NCBI RefSeq assembly: GCF_014633365.1 | Contig: NC_068338.1 | Coordinates: forward strand, 49,053,716-49,117,715 | Direction of reading: 5' to 3' | Source: Diospyros lotus | Taxonomy: Eukaryota > Streptophyta > Magnoliopsida > Ericales > Ebenaceae | DNA: 64,000 nucleotides | Shown: piece after piece, positions 1 to 11,876 of the stretch | How the letters are laid out: each line of letters begins with the position of its first letter | Position numbering within the stretch: the first letter of the stretch is position 1 | Notes under the pieces: generated by a model | The model's database searches: none | Told to the model about the DNA's origin: nothing | The model's input: the letters and a program-made list of their open reading frames with translations, nothing else | Translations under genes and position numbers: made by a program

Positions 1-886
1 TGGCCAACAGATCTACTCCTGCTCATGTAAGATCTCCCAACTGCAAGAAGGGCAACAGAACAGTGGAGTAGCTTGCTGTCAAGGCCTCCTTTGTGCCTCC
101 AGGTACCCTTAAACTCTCTTGATAGGGATATAGGAATAGATACATATTTTAGAATAAAAATGAAAGTTTAAAACTCTCTTGCATTGCCTCGCTCCAGCTA
201 GAACACTGAGAGCCTCTTCTAAAATTTTTAGAATAGGTACAAAGGATAGTTTAAAAACAAAAGAAAGAAACGGGTGTGATACAAATTGGTTGTCCATTTC
301 CTTACCTCTTTGGATTGTGCAATAGGAACATCTAGATTATTTTCTGAGTTCAGGAGAATTAGAGGGCTCCATCTTAAAGTTAAGGATTATTACTCAAGTT
401 ATTGTAACAAATGGTTGGCTAAGAGATCATATAATGACTCTACTTTTCGCGTGTTTGGAGTAGAACCACTACTCTTTCTTACATGTCTTATCAAGCTTAT
501 CAAATAAAATAGGGTTGAATGTTAAAAAATAGGAGTTTATGTAAGAAAATAGGGTTGAATGTTAAAAAATGTCACAACACTTATGTGATGGAGGATGATA
601 ATGAAAGAAATTACTGAATAAAAAATGGACGTGTGGCAATAAAATAGTTAAACTTGTATGTAATAAAGACATGCCTAACGAATAGGAGAGAAAGCATGCA
701 TACAGAAACCAAAGAACTATGGTTGGGCAAAGGATGGAGAGCAGATAGATTGAGATGTATAGCCCCAAGGTATAGCAAGTGCCAAAACCAGATTTGCTTA
801 GCCAGCACATTGTTAGTGGATAACTAGTAATAGGATTTCCAGTAACTAATAAGAGACCAAAGTCTTCGATTATCATAAGAACCTAC
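1..886 (-). other. SHPRH intron 2 (partial)
   Basis: AT-rich intron sequence starting at the donor at 886-885. A short acceptor-like TTCTTGCAG lies near 45 on the minus strand, but the frame that would continue exon 2 meets a stop within nine codons, so no exon is called. Short direct repeats occur at about 508-528 and 549-570 (AATAGGGTTGAATGTTAAAA twice). Confidence 0.5.
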
Positions 887-1973
887 CTAAATGGATTGTA
901 AAACACTGTCGAACATGTGTCAATTAAATTCAGTGGCACACACAGAGCAGACAAGAATTGACTTCTTTCACTGGCACTTGAACATTCAGATGCCCCTTTT
1001 TCTCTCTGTACCATCCAATATGCTGCTCGGCGTTGATATGGTCTAAGCTTGGGAAGTAGGTCAGGTATATTATCTTCAAGCATGGGATTCTCTCTGTATG
1101 AATTACGTCATAAAATCCATCAACATAAAGCCAAGGATTAAACAAACAAAATTATACAATGTTGAAAACTCACTTCGATGGCTTGATGGCTTCATAAAAT
1201 CCAGCAGCATCAAACCTGGCCTGTTTCCTCGAGCTCCAGGCATCTCTGTCCATCTCCTCATGTAAACCGAACTCTACCCCAGCTGACTCGTAACATCCAT
1301 ATCTAGCCTCTGAAGTCATGACTTCAGGCCGCACCCAAGACATTACATTCATCAAACTTTTCTTCCAAAGTTGCCTCGTAGTGTCAAGAAGAGAGTCACA
1401 TGCATCGAATGCGCCCTTAAGCATCTCCACTCTCACCCTCAGAGATGGCGTTTCCTCTGAAAAAGTAACACCGAGAACTGGCCTCAATGTCAAAAACTTA
1501 AGATTGGCAAGGTGAACGAGAGCGGTGACACCCTCATCCGGTCCGTCAAATCCCCCGAACACTATCACTGCTTCATCCTGTATGCTCTTCTCCACGAATT
1601 CTAAATATATATCACTAGCAGGTAACACAGGCCAATGGCCTAACCTCATACGACCCAAAAACTCGTCTACATTGCATAACCTAATTCGCAAAGAATACTT
1701 CGAGTCTTGATAAAAATTCTCATTCAGTTTACAACCCCAAAACTCTCTGCTTACATTCAAATTCGTCAAGAGAAGTTCTGAAATATCAAAATGCTCACTG
1801 GAATCCCAATTGCTCCTATCAACTTCAACAAAAAATGGTTTCCCAACATTAAAAGGTTCGTCTCTTTGCGCACGTCCAGAAGCATCTTGCTCGGTCGATT
1901 CCTGTCCGGCAGTCTCGCGGCTTTGCGCTGTCCCCACTGACCGATGCGGCCGTAGTTGCTTTCTTCGACCCAT
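887..1973 (-). CDS. SHPRH: SHPRH-type SNF2 ATPase / E3 ubiquitin ligase, 5' part
   Basis: Two coding exons are visible. Exon 1 is 1973 down to 1174 (start MGRRKQLRPHRS), with donor GTGAGT. Exon 2 is 1093 down to 887, acceptor CAG at 1096-1094, donor GTAGGT. The junction codon is AA|A and the frame stays open. Exon 1 encodes the plant SHPRH N-terminal region, including FFVEVDRSNWDSSEHFDISE and LKFLTLRPVLGVTF. Exon 2 has the start of the SNF2 helicase domain (LRPYQRRAAYWMVQREKG), followed by NPF just before the split codon. The Walker A exon (GGILADEMGLGKT in relatives), PHD, RING and helicase-C parts must lie left of base 1. Family knowledge: SHPRH proteins are nuclear SNF2/RING proteins; the animal and yeast (Rad5-like) members act in PCNA polyubiquitination and damage tolerance, while the plant role is less clear. 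Intron 2 is at least 886 bp. The family call is firm; the gene is partial because of the window edge. Confidence 0.85.
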
Positions 1974-3467
1974 CGATCTCTATGCACAGTACTCGCGAAA
2001 AATTACACACGCCTCCAGAGTTCCATGAATTCGCTAGTTTAACTTGAATGTCAACTCTTTAGAGCCCGTTCTAAGTTGAATTTTACAATAGGGAGAAGGT
2101 TTCCACAATTAAGATACAAAAAAAAAAAAAAAACACGACGCGCAATTCAATCCTACAACAGCTTAAGCTCGGATTCGTGAAATAAAGCAAAGCGAACACT
2201 CGTCCGAACCTGGTTTTCTTCCCGGGGGAGGATTGAAGAAGGCGGCAGCCTCTTCAGAATTGGGAATTGGAATGCGTCGCGCGCGAGTCGAGACCTGCGG
2301 CTTCAATAGAATTCGAAACCAAACGATGCGCATTCGATTTTGAGAATCTTCACTTCGCCATGGCACCGAAGTGACGACTCATCAGAAGCTGGTGCCCTCT
2401 TACGAGCGTTTTATGACCATGGATCGGATTCGACCCGGTGCCCTCCGTAACCCGTATTCACTTCTTAATATTTATATATTATAAATGGCGATGATATCAT
2501 TGTTTTTTATTTTTACAAATAACAAATATTTATCGATTACTCGGATCGTAATTAGAACGTTGTATTGCATCCAGAAAAAAAAAATATTTATTTTTTATTT
2601 CAAATTTTAAAGGTACTATCTTTTTAAATTAAAAATTTATATATTAAATATAAAATTAAAATATAAATAAGAGACAGTGTAGACATAAACTTATTTAAGT
2701 AATATTTGTTAATCAATATATAAACTAGAAAAAATGAGATGAAAAGCATTTAAAATAAAATTATTTTTAATTATATTTATTAAATTTATTTAATAATTAT
2801 TAAAAAAAATTATGTAATTTTTTATATTAAATTATTTAGATAAATTTATCTTTCTCATTTTTAAATAAATTTATCTAAATAATATTTATTAATCAATATA
2901 TAAATTAGAAAAGAAAGATATGAAAAATATTAAAAATAAAAATATTTCTAATTATATTTATTAAATTTATGTGATAATTATTAAAAAAATATTAATTTTT
3001 TTATATTAAATTATTTAGATAAATTTATTTTTTTCCTTTTAAATAAATTTATCTTGAATTTTATAAATAAAAAATAATTATATATTTTAATATATTTTAA
3101 AAAAATTAACAAATAATTTAATAAAATTTTAACAAACGTGACTCTCACGTCCGTTTAACAAAGCAAAAAGTATAATTTTCCAAAACATAAAGTTTATCAA
3201 CGCAAATCGCCAAAACCTTGCAAGAGGGTCGGAGAGGCTGCCACGTGGATTCATCCGTTTCACGCACGCCGGAAGATATTTCAGTCACTAATACGCCGTC
3301 GTGTGCTCGCTCTGTCCCCCGCAGCAAGCCAGCGCCCTCACTTTCGCGCGAAATTAATCAGTGAAATCAGTCCAGACATCAGGCAAATTGCTACCCGCTC
3401 TCTGTTGAATCCGGGGGAGCATTTCCAGTATCAATCGCATCGAAATTTCGCAGTAGCAGTGAAGAAA
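1974..3467. other. Divergent intergenic/promoter region between SHPRH and ABC1K
   Basis: The genes on either side are transcribed away from each other. About 1974-2450 is GC-richer and probably holds the SHPRH promoter and leader. About 2460-3130 is almost pure A/T and holds a tandem repeat. About 3130-3467 is the likely ABC1K promoter and 5' UTR. The 67-codon minus-strand frame at 2163-2366 has no recognisable content and is not called. Confidence 0.5.
2700..3056. repeat. AT-rich tandem duplication, about 180-bp unit
   Basis: Unit 1 is about 2700-2880 and unit 2 about 2881-3056. Both begin AATATTTRTTAATCAATATA and end in a matching ATTTAGATAAATTTAT block. They differ by scattered substitutions and small indels. 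Related sequence is also found near 19670-19795 (inverted) and 59361-59525, so the unit belongs to a dispersed family. Confidence 0.7.
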
Positions 3468-6400
3468 ATGGCTGTTGTTTCAGTGTTCAGAGGCATAACC
3501 GTACATAGTCGCTCGTCTTTCTTTCACCATCCTCAGGTTAGGTTTCATTCCCGATCTTTTGAATTCCATTGCGAAACTCCCTTTTCTTGATTGTTTGGCT
3601 ATCTTTATACTCATTTTCTGGATCCGTGATGGCGTTTTGTTCATAATTTGTCTGATCTGGAAATTAAATCTGGTATGCATTGTTCACTTCGGGGCAGTTG
3701 TCGCAGGACAAAAGATTCTACATGCGGAATCATATGAACTGGAGCTAGGAATTTATTCTGACTGACGTATGACCTATTTAGATGATGAGTTCTATTTATC
3801 TTATCTATTGTCTGGAACGATGGTTACAAGTAAAGGATAACTTAGTGAGTGAATATCCTGCCACCGTAGGGTTTGGAGAACGTGACATGTACACAGGTTT
3901 AGGCCCGTGTGTGGCAAGGCTGTTAAATGAGAAGTTGTGGACTGGCCTTTCCCAATGATGAATTTGTGTATCTGTGCAGAATCTCTCCCTATCATGAGGT
4001 GGTGATTAATGTCATTACCTCTAATTGCAATTTTAATTTCATTTTAGTTCTGATCATGTACAACTATGGGAACACGCACATTTTTTTTTTGGGCCAAAAA
4101 GGTTAGCAATATTTTGGAGCACAGGGCAGACGTGGTGAAAATAATGGGGCAAGCAAGTAGCAAAAGGCGGTTCCCATGATTGGAGTAGGAGTGCTGGTTA
4201 TAAGTAACTGCATGCGATGTCGGCAGACTCAGCACCCAAGGAGAATCTGGAGTTTATAGAACTTCTATAATGAAACTTGAAGAAGAATTCAGTAATGGGT
4301 TGTGGAAGTTCTGTTTGCATCAACCATCAGTTAAGGAGAATATATACAGGAGCAAGGAAGAGAAGAGGATACTAAATTCTCCAGAACCACCAAGTACCAT
4401 TTTTGGTTAAGCAAAATAAGTAGTATTTCATTTGCATTGGCCAATTTGGTCATAGCCTGTCTAGCCCGTGCACAACACATACAAAAGCATTTATCAGAAT
4501 ATGAAGTTATTGGCTCTTTGTTGCAGTTTCCAACTACTAGGGTATCAAGTCAACCAAGGAAGCTCAATGGTCGCTCTAATGGATTGACTCTTTTTGCTCG
4601 ATATTCACAAACTCAGGGTCTTTTTACGTCCCGGCTCCAGGGTATCACAATTCAACCTTCCCCAGTTGTTTCCTTCATTTTATCTTATTTTTATTTTATC
4701 ATTTTTACGTTGCTTTGAATTGAGTTTGTCATTAACTATTTTGGAAGATTGGGAAGTTCTGCTGATTTATGACTTTTTGAGTGATCATCATGGAGCAAAT
4801 GGTCATTTACTGGGAATAATTTTAGTAAAGTTTTGGGATAGTGCATGCTTTTTGAGTGATCATCGGTGTAAACCATCATTCAGTCTTGTCTTGACCTGCA
4901 GATGGAGACGTTAGTTCAAGCTTTAGATCTGCACTTGAAATAGAAATCTTTTAAGCTTGCAGGTATCAGACTAGAAATATGTCCTAAAAAATTGAAAGAC
5001 CAATTAAGGACCTGCTCTGCTACGAATTTGTGCATTTTGTAGTCACTAGGAACCTTGGTTGAAATCCATCAAAAAGTAGAGAAGATAAAGGAAAAAGAAG
5101 AAACAAGAAACTTGATTTACACATGTTTAATGCCACTCCTTTTTTTTTTTTTTCCCTGTTATTGTTCTGCATCCCTATGTTCGCTTTGGGAAATTCCATA
5201 GGCATGGCCCATCTTGAAGCTTTCTTGTACTGTGATTTCCTGCAGACAGTATGACGAACCTGCCAAAACTTGTGGAGGATATCATCCAGACTTCAATCAA
5301 TACTGGTCCACGTGGAGCCCTAAGGCTAGCTCAAGGTATTCAAGCTGTTGTTGGGGTAGGTACTGAGTGGCTAGCAGATGTATCAAAGGTAACTGCAGAT
5401 CAGCCTTTTGTTTTTTGGTGACATTTTCAATTTGTTCTACTGTGGAAATGTTGACTTATAGTTTTGTCTCTTTTGATACTTTGTAGTTTAGTTGTGGAAT
5501 TGAAAATTTAATTAAAGGATAGTGTCAACTTTACATCTGCTTTCAGACAGCTTGAATTACTAGGGATGTGACCTTGATTTGTGAACGGAAGTTTCATTGG
5601 TTGACATTTCACCTTTTAAGCACAGAAACACTTCCGCATTTTAGCAAATAATTCATGAATGAAATTACTTTTTCTAGTTTAAAGTTGTTAATTGAATAAA
5701 ATCCATATAATTTTTTTTAATACTATGTTATGATCCAGGCCTGCATGCGCATGTTTTTTTTTTTTTGTAAATTGCATACGCGTGTTAAGTGTCAAAATTT
5801 CAAAATTAGTTTGTTTTAACTCTTATGGCATTTTCCCTTTTTGCTTTTGATCTTATGATATAGTATTCATTTCACATGTAACCCATAGAATTTATGAACT
5901 AGTAATAGCCTTTATTTTTCTGGTAGTCAACAAATTCTTCCGCTGGAATACCAACTCAGTTGCAGCTTGGGTTACTATCCCCACTGTATCTCAGGAGATT
6001 GTTTGAACGCATGGGTGCTACCTATATCAAATTAGGTCAGGTCAGTTCAGGTTATAATCTTCTGGATTTCTTTGCAATGGCTAACCTATAATTTCAGACA
6101 GAAGTGAAATGTTTGTGTGCCTAGATTTACTGTTACGAATTTCCTACATCCAAAAATTATATTCCATCAAATCTGTTTGTACTAACAACATTGTTCTTTC
6201 TCCTTTTTGATACTTTCTGCTTACAAAAAATCTCATGTGGGTTCTTCAAAAACCATGGGATTTCTAGTTCATAGCATCGGCACCCACATTGTTTCCTCCA
6301 GAATACGTCCAGGAATTTCAATATTGCTTTGACAGAGCTCCGGCAGTTCCTTTTGAAGAGATCCAGAAAATCCTGCGTGAGGAATTTGGGAGACCAATAG

Positions 6401-9400
6401 ATAGTATTTATGAGTATGTGGATCCAACACCAATTGCCTCAGCCTCAATAGCGCAGGTCTAAACTGTATTCTTTTTTTCCCCCAAAATTCTAGCTATCAT
6501 AAATTTAGTGGTTCAAGACTAGAACAGAAAAATATTGTTAACAAATGGAATTGTAAAATATGATCTCCAGGTTCATGGAGCAAGGCTCAGAGGCTCCCAG
6601 GAGGACATAGTGATTAAGGTTTTGAAACCTGGAATAGAAGATATATTAGTAGCAGATCTGAACTTTGTATATGTTGTTGCCCGGATATTGGAGTTCTTGA
6701 ATCCTGAACTGAATCGCGCATCGCTGGTATGATGTGAACTTGTAAAGATATGGAAAATTATGTACAGCCCCATCAAGTGTTTTATATGTTATGATTTGGA
6801 AAATTTCTTTCCTTGATTTGAAGAATACTTCTGCTATATAATTACTGAATTGCATAAATGGAAGCAGTTCTTCATAAAACTGAAATGTCAAATTAGCACC
6901 AAAAATATTTTCTAAACATATGAGCATGAAAGGGTCACAAGCAGTTCTTCAGAAAACTAAAATGTCAAATTAGCACAAAAAATATTTTCTAAACATATGA
7001 GCATGAAAGGGTCACAACTAAAGTTAAAGCCTGTCCTATTTATGTTGGCCAGAACCCCTTTTATATCTAATTTCACAATTGTATGTGATTTCTTTTGCTT
7101 CTTGCCAGCTTACCTTGTTCTTCTGTCATGAAGTAATATATTTAGTGATTTTTAAGGTCAATCTCTTTCATTTTTTTTGAAACAACACCTGCTTGAAGAT
7201 TTTGTCATACTAGATATATTTCTTTAAGTAGGTGGGCATTGTCAAAGACATCAGGGAGTCAATGCTTGAAGAAGTTGACTTCAATAAGGAGGCTGCAAAT
7301 ATTGAGTCCTTCAGGAGATATTTAGAGGTCATGGGGCTTACAAGGCAGGCTACAGCTCCAAAAGTGTATAAGCAATGCAGCACTCGTAGAGTTCTGACAA
7401 TGGAAAGGCTTTATGGAGTTCCTCTTACTGACTTGGACTCCATAAGCTCACTTGTTTCGAGCCCAGAGGCTAGTCTTATAACTGCCTTAAATGTGTGGTG
7501 GGACTCAATGAGATGTTTATGTACTTGGATGTAAGTTAGACCTCGTATTTAGTCCTTGAATTTCCAATATTTTTCTGGAACTCTTTGCAGGTTTGGCAGC
7601 TTGCTTGCATGTGAAACCTTCCATGCAGATGTACATGCAGGCAATTTGTGGCTGTTGCGTGATGGACGTATTGGGTTTCTTGACTTTGGTAAAAATGTTT
7701 ACATTACGCAATTGATTTGTGGTTCATTGGCTAATGCTTTGATCTTTTCAGCTTAAGTTCGTGTCTTTAATCATAATGACTGTTTCAGTTCTTAGTATTA
7801 GCAATCTCTGATATGCGGCATATGCCTGCTGCCTGACTTTAAGAACATTGCATCTTCACAACATTTTGTTGCCTGTAACTTTGCCAGTAGAAACAAAAAC
7901 ACACACCTATGAATTTGCTTCCTAAATTCTTTCTGGTAGCATTTCTATGAATTTTTCTTTTGGTGAGAGGTTTCTTGGTCTTTCTAATGAAATTACTTCT
8001 GCGAGAAAAAAGGCATGTGGGAGAATTGCGATCTCTGAAAGAAAAGAATATATATTTTTCAATTCTATGCAGAACTACTATATTATGAGGAGCAGTATAC
8101 CTTTCACCATTTCAATTGAGTGCTTTCTTCTCCATTGTATTTCTAGATCATTTTTAGAAAGTAAATCAACAACAATCGCAAGCCTTAATCCCCCGAGGTA
8201 GGGTTGACTACATGATTTCTAGACCTTTAACCATCTCTATCCACGGTTATATCCTTTTTAAGATCATTATATCCTATGGACCTATGCCCTATCTAAGAGC
8301 TTCCAACCAACTTTTCATTGGTCTTTCTCTCCCTCTTTTGCTACATATTTACTCCATTTCATCCACTTGTCTCACTTGTGCTTCTAATGGTCTTCTTTTT
8401 ATATGTCTAAACTATCTTAATTGTGACTACTCCATCTTATTTTCAATAGAACCCCCTCCAACCTTATTATGTATAATCTTTTTTTTTATTGCATCTGTTT
8501 ATACACTGCATATCCCCTGTAATACTCTTATCTCAGTTATACTTATATTTTGCACATGTTGGTGCCTAACATTCTGAACCATACAACAGATATGGACTTG
8601 TAGCCATCCAAGAAAACTTCTCTTTTAACTTTAAAGTGATCTTACAAACACGTAAAATACTGGGAAGGCCTCCACTTTAATCATTCTACCTTGATCCTAC
8701 GAATAACATCCTTCCTTAATCTCCCCCTTTTTCTTGAACAATTGATCCAAGGTATTGAAATTGATCTTTTTTGGGATAACTTGATCTAAAAAAGTTTCGC
8801 AATAACGTAGTCCACTTTCTATTAACTGAACTTACATTCCACATGCTCAATTTTCGACCTGCTTAATTTAAAACCTTGGTTCTAAGGTGTTTTCTCCATA
8901 ATTTATAACATTTTTAGGAAGTGATTTCTGTAAACTTAGATGTGCAGATTGATGGCTTCAACGAGACTCTACATTCAATTCCACTTGTAATAGCACAGTT
9001 CTCAAATCACTGTGTTTTTTCCAAAAAAAACTATGAATGAAAGTTCTGCACACTGTATTTTTTCGTAATCTTTTTTTTTTTTTCAAAAACTCAAAAAATA
9101 TTATATAATTTATGAATTTCACTTGCTCCACTGAAAAATTTAAATTCCAGGTCTATAGCATAATAAAAGGAATATTTGTTACAAATTATAGTTTTCCTGT
9201 TAGCCATTACATAGACTTCTTGGTTGAAGTCTTAGAACATTAGTCAAGTTGCAAATTTTCCCCTCAAGGAAGAAGACTGGGGACTTGCATCGTGGGGCAC
9301 TAAAAATTGTTAATTCAAAGTACTCAGGTTCTGAGTCAGAGGAGCTAATCAAATGTGTCAGAAAGCCTGAGGTGCAGTGGATGAAAGTTCTGAGGTGCAG

Positions 9401-11876
9401 TGGATGAAAGTTAAATCAGCCTAGCATTGGGGGGTGGGGGAGAGTAGTGTTTCAAGGTACTTAAAGAGGCTTGTGAGGAGGATGAGAGTAGTGTTCCAAA
9501 CTACTAGTGAAGGATTGTGATCTACTTTGGAGATTTAATCCTCCAATTTATGGATGATGATGGCCAAGTTCCTTCTAGTATATAATCTGATGGTGGAACC
9601 TAAGTTGGTTAACTATCCTGTAGATAAGCCTTGTCCAAGATCAGACTTGCAGCCAACCAACAAAGACTTTGGCCCCCCTGTTTAATCAAATGATAATGGC
9701 TTAATTGGTAAAGCTGTCTTTGAAGGATTAGAAAAATAGCAGCAATTATCCAAGTACATACTGGAAAAGAATTTCTTAAGTGTTTCTCTTACCTCTTTAC
9801 TACTCAGTATTTCTGCATCCAGACAACAATAGGTCTCTGAAATAGAATTTAAATACAGGAATTGTTGGACGCATATCCCCAAAAACATGGACTGCAATGG
9901 AAATTTTTTTGGCATCAATTGCAACTGAAGAGTATGAATCAATGGCATCTGCCTTAATTGAAATGGGTGCAACAAACAAGGATGTTGATTCCAAGGCCTT
10001 TGCAAGAGATCTGGAAAATATATTTTCATCAATACAGGTACCCTCTGCATTTTTCATTTCAGGTCTTTGATCTGTCTAAATACAATATTAGCTCAGTGCC
10101 CTCCTCAATCTTCAATTTTTTGGGTCTTATATAAATTATGGAAGTGGTGATTGGTCAGTGTGCATAGCTTAGTAAGCTTGAGTGAAGAAAGCTAGCTGCA
10201 AGGCCCATTCCAGATGAAGATATACTACTTTTTGTATACTTGAAATGATTATCATAACATATGTTTGTCAGCGAGAAGAAAAAAATACACATTCATATTG
10301 TTTCTTCAGTATGGTATGAAGTAAAATCAAACATGTTTTTCTACTGAGATTGTAGCTTAGTTTCCAAGCAATTTAGGACCCTGAAAAGGATGTAGCCTAG
10401 GTACATTTGTGTTAGTGAGCAAATGAAAATCTCTTTTGCTAAAAGAATGTGGATAGGATTGTCCGGACTAGATACATGGAATTGTTGTCTTACAATTTAA
10501 TTTAATTCCATTGCTATGATTTTCAACAAGCTGAATCTATGACTGGTTTTATGGCACTACCTGGTATGGATGAAAGAGTAATCTAGTATAAGAGGTGCGA
10601 GTTCCCTTGACCATGTTTTAAATGGAGGGTTCTATAAAGAATTTATGGGAGAGTGAGCTAAATAGACTGTTTGTTCCTTGTCCCCTTTTCCCTCCTTGTT
10701 CTGTCATTATTTTATGCGCTGACACCTGCTTGAGTTATACTAATAATTCTAAATCAGTGATATCTCTTATTTCAATGCAGGATTTGGATACAGAAATTGT
10801 TGTTGCAGCGGCCAGGGGAACAAATACCAATGCAGCTGCTGTATCTGCTAATATAGTTGTTGATGAGAGGCAAATGAATGCATTATTTCTGGATGTGGTA
10901 AGCTACTCTATTCTTGTGCATTCATTAATAATTTCAGTTAAAATAAGTTTATGAAGCAACACATTTCAGTGTGTTGTATAAACTTAAGTGGTAAATGGAT
11001 AATTTGTGCTCAGGGGGTTAGTTTCAACATCTAATTATTTTGGCTGGAAGTCAATCTATTGCCCAAGGACTATCTAAAGACAAATTTTTAGGTCTGTTGG
11101 AGAGAGTTTAGTGTGTGTTTTTACTCTCTTTTTTTTTTGTGTGTGTGTGTGCATGCATGCATCTGAAATTTTAAGTTTTTGATATTTAACAGGAGGTCAG
11201 AATTATTTGAACTCCAAACATACAATTTGGAATTTATCACATATGAGCCGACAGTTTTTTTTTTTTTCTTTTTCTTTTCATAGTGCAAGCTACCTTGGTT
11301 CTTCATTCATTATTTGTATTTGGCAGGGTTTTGTGAGTTATATCTTTCCCTTTCCATTTCTTTGTGTGTTTGTTCTTTCTTTCTTTTTCTTTTCTTGTCT
11401 TTCTTTCTTTTTTGGTTGGTGGGGGATGAGGGAAAATGGACGAGAGGCAGCAATGATTTGAATTTGGCAATTTTTCATTAGTTAAGGATCATTTATGATG
11501 TTTTGGCATGAAGTTGAGAAATCCATATGGAAGAATTTTTTTTTTTTTTGCATCGTTTAGAGTCAGAAACGGGAATCATTGCTTTCGCAAATTTGCTCAT
11601 AGAAAATGAATACCTGCTGAAGTAACTTACACTTTCCTGGTGCTCAATATTCCATGTTACTCAATGTCTCCCCTCTTTTACATTCTTCTTTTTGATCCAC
11701 AGGTTCGAGTTAGTGAATCGTATGGCTTGAGATTTCCCCGGGAGTTTGCACTTCTCATGAAGCAGCTTCTCTATTTTGATCGGTACACTCGACTGTTAGC
11801 TCCCAACTTGAACATGCTTCAGGATCAGAGGATTTCCATTGTCTCAAATAGGAGAAATAGAAGCATGTACCAATGA
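3468..11876 (+). CDS. Plastid-type ABC1K (UbiB/ADCK-like) atypical kinase, 539 aa
   Basis: Eleven exons: 3468-3536, 4527-4641, 5246-5388, 5927-6040, 6268-6456, 6571-6726, 7232-7497, 7591-7688, 9859-10037, 10781-10897, 11703-11876. Their sum is 1620 nt, in frame, with GT..AG at every intron. Motifs: KLGQ at 144-147 (the family KxGQ motif), Ala-rich loop ASASIAQ at 204-210, lysine K226 in VIKVLKPG, LEEVDF in exon 7, catalytic HADVHAGN at 362-369, DFG at 382-384. The first 60 residues are Ser/Arg-rich and look like a plastid transit peptide. Family knowledge: plant ABC1K proteins of this kind sit in plastoglobules or plastid membranes and affect prenylquinone and redox metabolism; UbiB relatives bind ATP and show weak or no ordinary kinase activity. 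All key residues are present, so the gene looks functional. Which of the Arabidopsis ABC1K paralogues it corresponds to was not settled. Confidence 0.92.
6864..7017. repeat. 77-bp tandem duplication in ABC1K intron 6
   Basis: Two head-to-tail units, 6864-6940 and 6941-7017, both start GCAGTTCTTCA and end AAGGGTCACAA. They differ at only a few positions, so the duplication is fairly recent. It lies wholly within the intron between exons 6 and 7. Confidence 0.9.
8150..8775 (-). mobile_element. RTE-clade LINE reverse transcriptase 3' fragment (dead)
   Basis: On the minus strand, translated with frame slips, this stretch gives blocks typical of the C-terminal part of plant RTE-type non-LTR retrotransposon ORFs. 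In order from high to low coordinates they are DQFQYLGSIVQEKGG, LKLKEKF then LLYGSEC, SIENKM, FRHIKRRPLEAQVRQVDEME, and RGRERPMKSWLEALR. After these comes a 3' tail near 8200 matching the common TAGGGTTGACTACATG-type RTE end. Several stops and frameshifts are visible, so it is a fossil. It lies antisense within the 2.17 kb intron 8 of the ABC1K gene and probably explains that intron's size. Confidence 0.8.

Noticed and set aside
1..110. A third SHPRH exon near the left edge
   Set aside because: An acceptor-like TTCTTGCAG is present on the minus strand, but the continuing frame stops after eight or nine codons and shows no GGILADEMGLGKT-like sequence.
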